A model generated the notes under the pieces. That model was given only the letters and a program-made list of their open reading frames with translations, made no database searches and had not been told where the DNA came from. The position numbers were made by a program, and so were the translations under genes. DNA of 64,000 nucleotides from Candidatus Zixiibacteriota bacterium (GTDB taxonomy: Bacteria; Zixibacteria; MSB-5A5; DSPP01), in the NCBI GenBank assembly GCA_022614805.1, contig JAKEHY010000024.1:5867-69866 (forward strand), written 5' to 3'. The number at the start of each line of letters is the position of its first letter. Positions within the stretch are counted from its first letter, which is position 1. Positions 61,596-64,000 of the stretch are shown here, piece after piece.

Positions 61596-62918
61596 ATGAA
61601 AACGCCCATTCGAACGACGCTCGGTTTGGCCCTTCTTTCAGCCGGGTTTTTTTCCGTTTCCCACGCCCAAACGAATCTCAAGGGGGCACCGATGAAGGAG
61701 AAAATAAAGGCGGCTCAAAAATACCTGCGGGAAAACAATTTGGATGGCTGGCTCTTGTATGATTTCCGCCGCTCCAACCCTATGGCCGCCGAGTTTATGG
61801 CCATCCACGGCCAGCAGACCCGCCGCTGGTTTTACTTCATTCCCAAAGAGGGGGAGCCGCAGGGGCTGTACCATAGAATCGAATACCACAACTTTGACGG
61901 CGTCCCCGGTAAGCGGGAACTTTTTTCCGCCTGGAAGGAACTGGAAGCCAAGCTGGGAAAAATGCTTTCCGGCACCAAAAAAGTGGCAATGGAGTACTCT
62001 CCAAGAAATGCCATTCCCTACGTCTCTCGCGTGGATGCCGGCACCATCGAGTTGGTCCGCTCCTTCGGAGTCGAGGTTGTCTCATCTGCCGACCTGATTC
62101 AGACCTTTCAGGCGGTATTAACCCCGGCGGAATACGAGACTCATCTTTATGCGGCGAAAGCCTTAAATGAAATCAAGGACAAAGCCTTTGCCCGGATAGC
62201 CGAAAAAATCAAATCCGACCAGCCGACCGATGAATATGAAGTTCAGCAATTCATCTGGAACGAGTATGCCAAGTACGGAATGACCGCCGATTCCCCGCCG
62301 ATTGTGGCGGTCAACGCCAACGCCGCCAACCCTCACTACTTGCCGACGGCGGAGGCCTCTTCCTCAATTAAAAAGGGAGATTTGGTCTTAATCGATATGT
62401 GGGCCAAAAAGGACAGCGCCGGCGCCATCTACGGGGATATGACCTGGATGGGGTACGTGGGGGACAAGCTTCCGGAAGACATTGCCAAAATCTGGACAGT
62501 TTTAGTTGAAGCCCGCGATAAGGCGATTGGGTACATGAACTTAATGTTTGCCAACGGGCGAAAAGTCTATGGTTATGAGGTGGATGATTGTGTGCGGGGC
62601 GTTATCGAAAAGGCTGGCTACGGGCCGAACTTCACCCACCGCACCGGGCACTCCATCGGCGTTGAAGTTCACGGCAACGGAGTGAACATCGACAATTTTG
62701 AAACCCAGGACCGCCGGGAGCTGGTGCCGGGGGTTTGTTTTTCCATAGAGCCGGGGATTTACTTCGAGGGAAAATACGGCTTTCGTTCCGAAATTGATGT
62801 ATTCATTGGATATCATCCGGCTCACAAGGTGGCGTCTGACGCTTTTGTTGGTGCAGGGCCACATGTCGAAGTCACCACCCAGCCGGTGCAGAAAGAAATT
62901 CTTTTGCTTTTGAAATAG
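61596..62918 (+). CDS. Secreted M24 Xaa-Pro aminopeptidase-like metallopeptidase
   Basis: 440 residues from the ATG at 61596, because it starts a signal peptide (TTLGLALLSAGFFSVSHAQ); the frame is open to 61500. Creatinase N-terminal domain, then M24 pita-bread domain with metal ligands: Asp in VLIDMWAKKD, Asp in IYGDMTWMG, His in HRTGHSIGVEVHG, Glu in FSIEPGIYF, Glu in GFRSEIDVF. Removes N-terminal residues ahead of proline or related bonds in the periplasm or outside. Divergent from murQ. Confidence 0.9.
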   Translation: MKTPIRTTLGLALLSAGFFSVSHAQTNLKGAPMKEKIKAAQKYLRENNLDGWLLYDFRRSNPMAAEFMAIHGQQTRRWFYFIPKEGEPQGLYHRIEYHNFDGVPGKRELFSAWKELEAKLGKMLSGTKKVAMEYSPRNAIPYVSRVDAGTIELVRSFGVEVVSSADLIQTFQAVLTPAEYETHLYAAKALNEIKDKAFARIAEKIKSDQPTDEYEVQQFIWNEYAKYGMTADSPPIVAVNANAANPHYLPTAEASSSIKKGDLVLIDMWAKKDSAGAIYGDMTWMGYVGDKLPEDIAKIWTVLVEARDKAIGYMNLMFANGRKVYGYEVDDCVRGVIEKAGYGPNFTHRTGHSIGVEVHGNGVNIDNFETQDRRELVPGVCFSIEPGIYFEGKYGFRSEIDVFIGYHPAHKVASDAFVGAGPHVEVTTQPVQKEILLLLK

Positions 62919-63449
62919 AACGAACCACGTCCCCCTCTTAAAAGCCGAAGACCTTTGTCTTTCTCAAAGTTGTTGCCAGGCAATCGGTTCTCTTTTCTCT
63001 TGAACGGACTTTTTTTCGTAAAGAAAAGAAAATCCTTGACAAAATCACCGGTCGATTAAGATATTTCGTCTCAATAGGATGCGGGAGCCTCCTAAAGAAG
63101 AAAAACCGAGTGACGGTAACCTAATCGGGGGCTCATTCGGGGGCGGAAAGGCTTGTCGCCATGTTTCTAAACCATCCAATTTTATCTAAAGTTTCACCGG
63201 TTGCTGCCGATACAAGGCAACAGTAGGGTTTAAGCTACCGGGAGTTTGCGGTAGCGCTCGTACCAGCACACCGACATAGGACGCACCGCACCGGGAGCGT
63301 GTGGTTTTTCCGGTTTTTGTTCATCGGAAAGATTCCTTCAAGAGTAAAATGAGCGGTGGGAGTGGGTGGTTTAATTAAATACGCCACGGGTAGTAGCATC
63401 AACCTATCGGGTGCTGCTATTCGTAGTTTTTTAACGCGAGGAGGTCCAC
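62919..63449 (+). other. Long structured 5' leader / intergenic region
   Basis: About 530 bases without a gene. From a TTGACA promoter (63036) the transcript would carry a leader of roughly 380 bases. Visible stems: GGCG/CGCC with CCGA/TCGG near 63105-63170; GCTACCG-GGAGTTTG-CGGTAGC near 63233-63255; and AGTAGCATC with GGTGCTGCT (two G-U pairs) near 63392-63418, shortly before the ribosome site of the FG-GAP gene. The last hairpin is well placed to affect translation. No known riboswitch was recognised. Confidence 0.45.
63036..63065 (+). promoter_or_regulatory. Sigma-70-like promoter for the FG-GAP gene
   Basis: A perfect -35 TTGACA at 63036-63041; -10 candidates TAAGAT (63057, 15-base spacer) or GATATT (63060, 18-base spacer). 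It would begin the structured leader ahead of the FG-GAP protein gene. Confidence 0.55.
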
Positions 63450-64000
63450 ATGGAAATTCGAAGCTCAATCGGGCCAGCCAATGGGAAAACCGCCAACCCT
63501 TGTGATATAAAGTCCGGTCGTTTTTCTTTTTTCAAAAAGGGTCTTTTGGGAGGGGTCTTCGTTCTGGCCCTGTTTTGTTCGTTTTCTTCCGCCCTTGCAC
63601 AAGTAAGCTTGCTGTATCAAAAAGACGGTTCGGCCACCAGCGACCGTTTGGGGTGGTCGGTGGCCGGGGTTGGGGACGTGAACGGGGACGGGCGGGCCGA
63701 TTTCATCGTCGGTGCGGCCCTGGCCGACCCGGGCGGGATTTCCAACGCCGGTTCGGCCTACCTTTATTCCGGGGCCAGCGGAGCGCTTCTTTATCAGAAA
63801 AACGGCTCGGGTACAAACGGGCAGTTGGGCTGGTCGGTGGCCGGTGCGGGGGACGTGAACGGGGACGGGCGAGGGGACTTTATCGTCGGGTCTCCCAACA
63901 CGGCCTTTGTCTATTCGGGCGCCACGGGGGCTCTGTTGTATCAAAAAAGCGCCGGTTATTCGGTGGGGGGGGCGGGGGATGTGGATGGGGATGGACGGGC
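63450..64000 (+). CDS. Secreted FG-GAP repeat (integrin-alpha-like) protein, 3' partial
   Basis: Open to the right edge; 183 complete codons visible. ATG at 63450 with an AGGAGGT Shine-Dalgarno eight bases upstream. N-terminal basic region then signal peptide (about 30-50: GGVFVLALFCSFSSALA). FG-GAP repeats of integrin-alpha type follow: SLLYQKDGSATSDRLGWSVA, GDVNGDGRADFIVGA, SAYLYSGASGALLYQKNGS, GDVNGDGRGDFIVGS, each about 60 residues. It is probably a surface-exposed beta-propeller with calcium sites. The promoter and structured leader upstream may regulate it. Confidence 0.9.
   Translation, partial: MEIRSSIGPANGKTANPCDIKSGRFSFFKKGLLGGVFVLALFCSFSSALAQVSLLYQKDGSATSDRLGWSVAGVGDVNGDGRADFIVGAALADPGGISNAGSAYLYSGASGALLYQKNGSGTNGQLGWSVAGAGDVNGDGRGDFIVGSPNTAFVYSGATGALLYQKSAGYSVGGAGDVDGDGR

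Noticed and set aside
63036-63449. GEMM (c-di-GMP), cobalamin or ydaO riboswitch
   Set aside because: The GGACGC core near 63278 is not followed by the GEMM AAAGCC element, and the conserved cores of the other classes are absent.
1-64000. CRISPR array, insertion sequence or prophage
   Set aside because: No regularly spaced direct repeats, transposase, integrase or phage structural gene was recognised on either strand.

Overview
The window looks like one contig from an uncultured bacterium of the Fibrobacteres-Chlorobi-Bacteroidetes (FCB) superphylum, most like candidate phyla such as Zixibacteria. This is an inference from gene content: several secreted SBBP, FG-GAP and beta-helix proteins; dockerin-like pairs; C-terminal FlgD-like sorting domains; an OmpA protein with thrombospondin type-3 repeats; and an alpha/beta-fused 2-oxoacid dehydrogenase E1. 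No rRNA gene is present to confirm it. The background is GC-rich, with AT-rich patches at about 1.6-3.1 kb, 12.4-12.55 kb and 29.1-29.4 kb. No insertion sequence, prophage or CRISPR array was seen.

Layout. 1-3 kb: the E1 fusion (cut by the left edge), then an AT-rich two-gene insert ending in a membrane-anchored Mrr-type nuclease. 3-9 kb: mannose-1-phosphate guanylyltransferase/phosphomannomutase fusion, CstA, and an SBBP/dockerin secreted protein interrupted by an in-frame TGA. 9.3-13.3 kb: an SOS-like mutagenesis cassette (radical SAM-HhH protein, UmuD homologue, UmuC) divergent from an HTH-S24 regulator. 13.3-18.3 kb: truA-transaldolase-psd-pssA, then PolX. 18.4-22.5 kb: Rieske oxygenase plus amino acid permease, then ComM. 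22.8-28.9 kb: a YadA-head-like secreted protein and three tandem amidohydrolase domains. 29.4-36 kb: TetR, TolC, adaptor and RND pump. 36.2-42.8 kb: tRNA-Asp, a DUF3098-like protein, a protease and its pro-domain-like lipoprotein, MscL, OmpA, pdxS-pdxT, and a peroxiredoxin with a histone-H1-like tail. 42.9-48.4 kb: a three-gene operon of secreted proteins. 48.5-50.4 kb: purS-purQ-DUF4321-tatA-unknown. 50.6-60.3 kb: cupredoxin, mfd and two parvulin foldases, LolA-like protein, HflX, and a lone receiver domain. 60.3-64 kb: a candidate structured RNA, MurQ, a secreted M24 peptidase, and a long structured leader ahead of an FG-GAP protein cut by the right edge.

The strongest candidate for a new system is the 9.3-13.3 kb cassette. 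Its UmuD homologue has lost both protease catalytic residues, while the neighbouring HTH-S24 regulator keeps them. The two divergent promoters share the same 11-bp motif over their -10 boxes in opposite orientation. This suggests a self-contained, DNA-damage-switched unit linking error-prone synthesis to a radical SAM DNA-modification or repair enzyme. Other notable items are the peroxiredoxin with a nucleoid-type tail, two structured non-coding regions, the AT-rich nuclease pair, and the protease with its stand-alone pro-domain-like lipoprotein.
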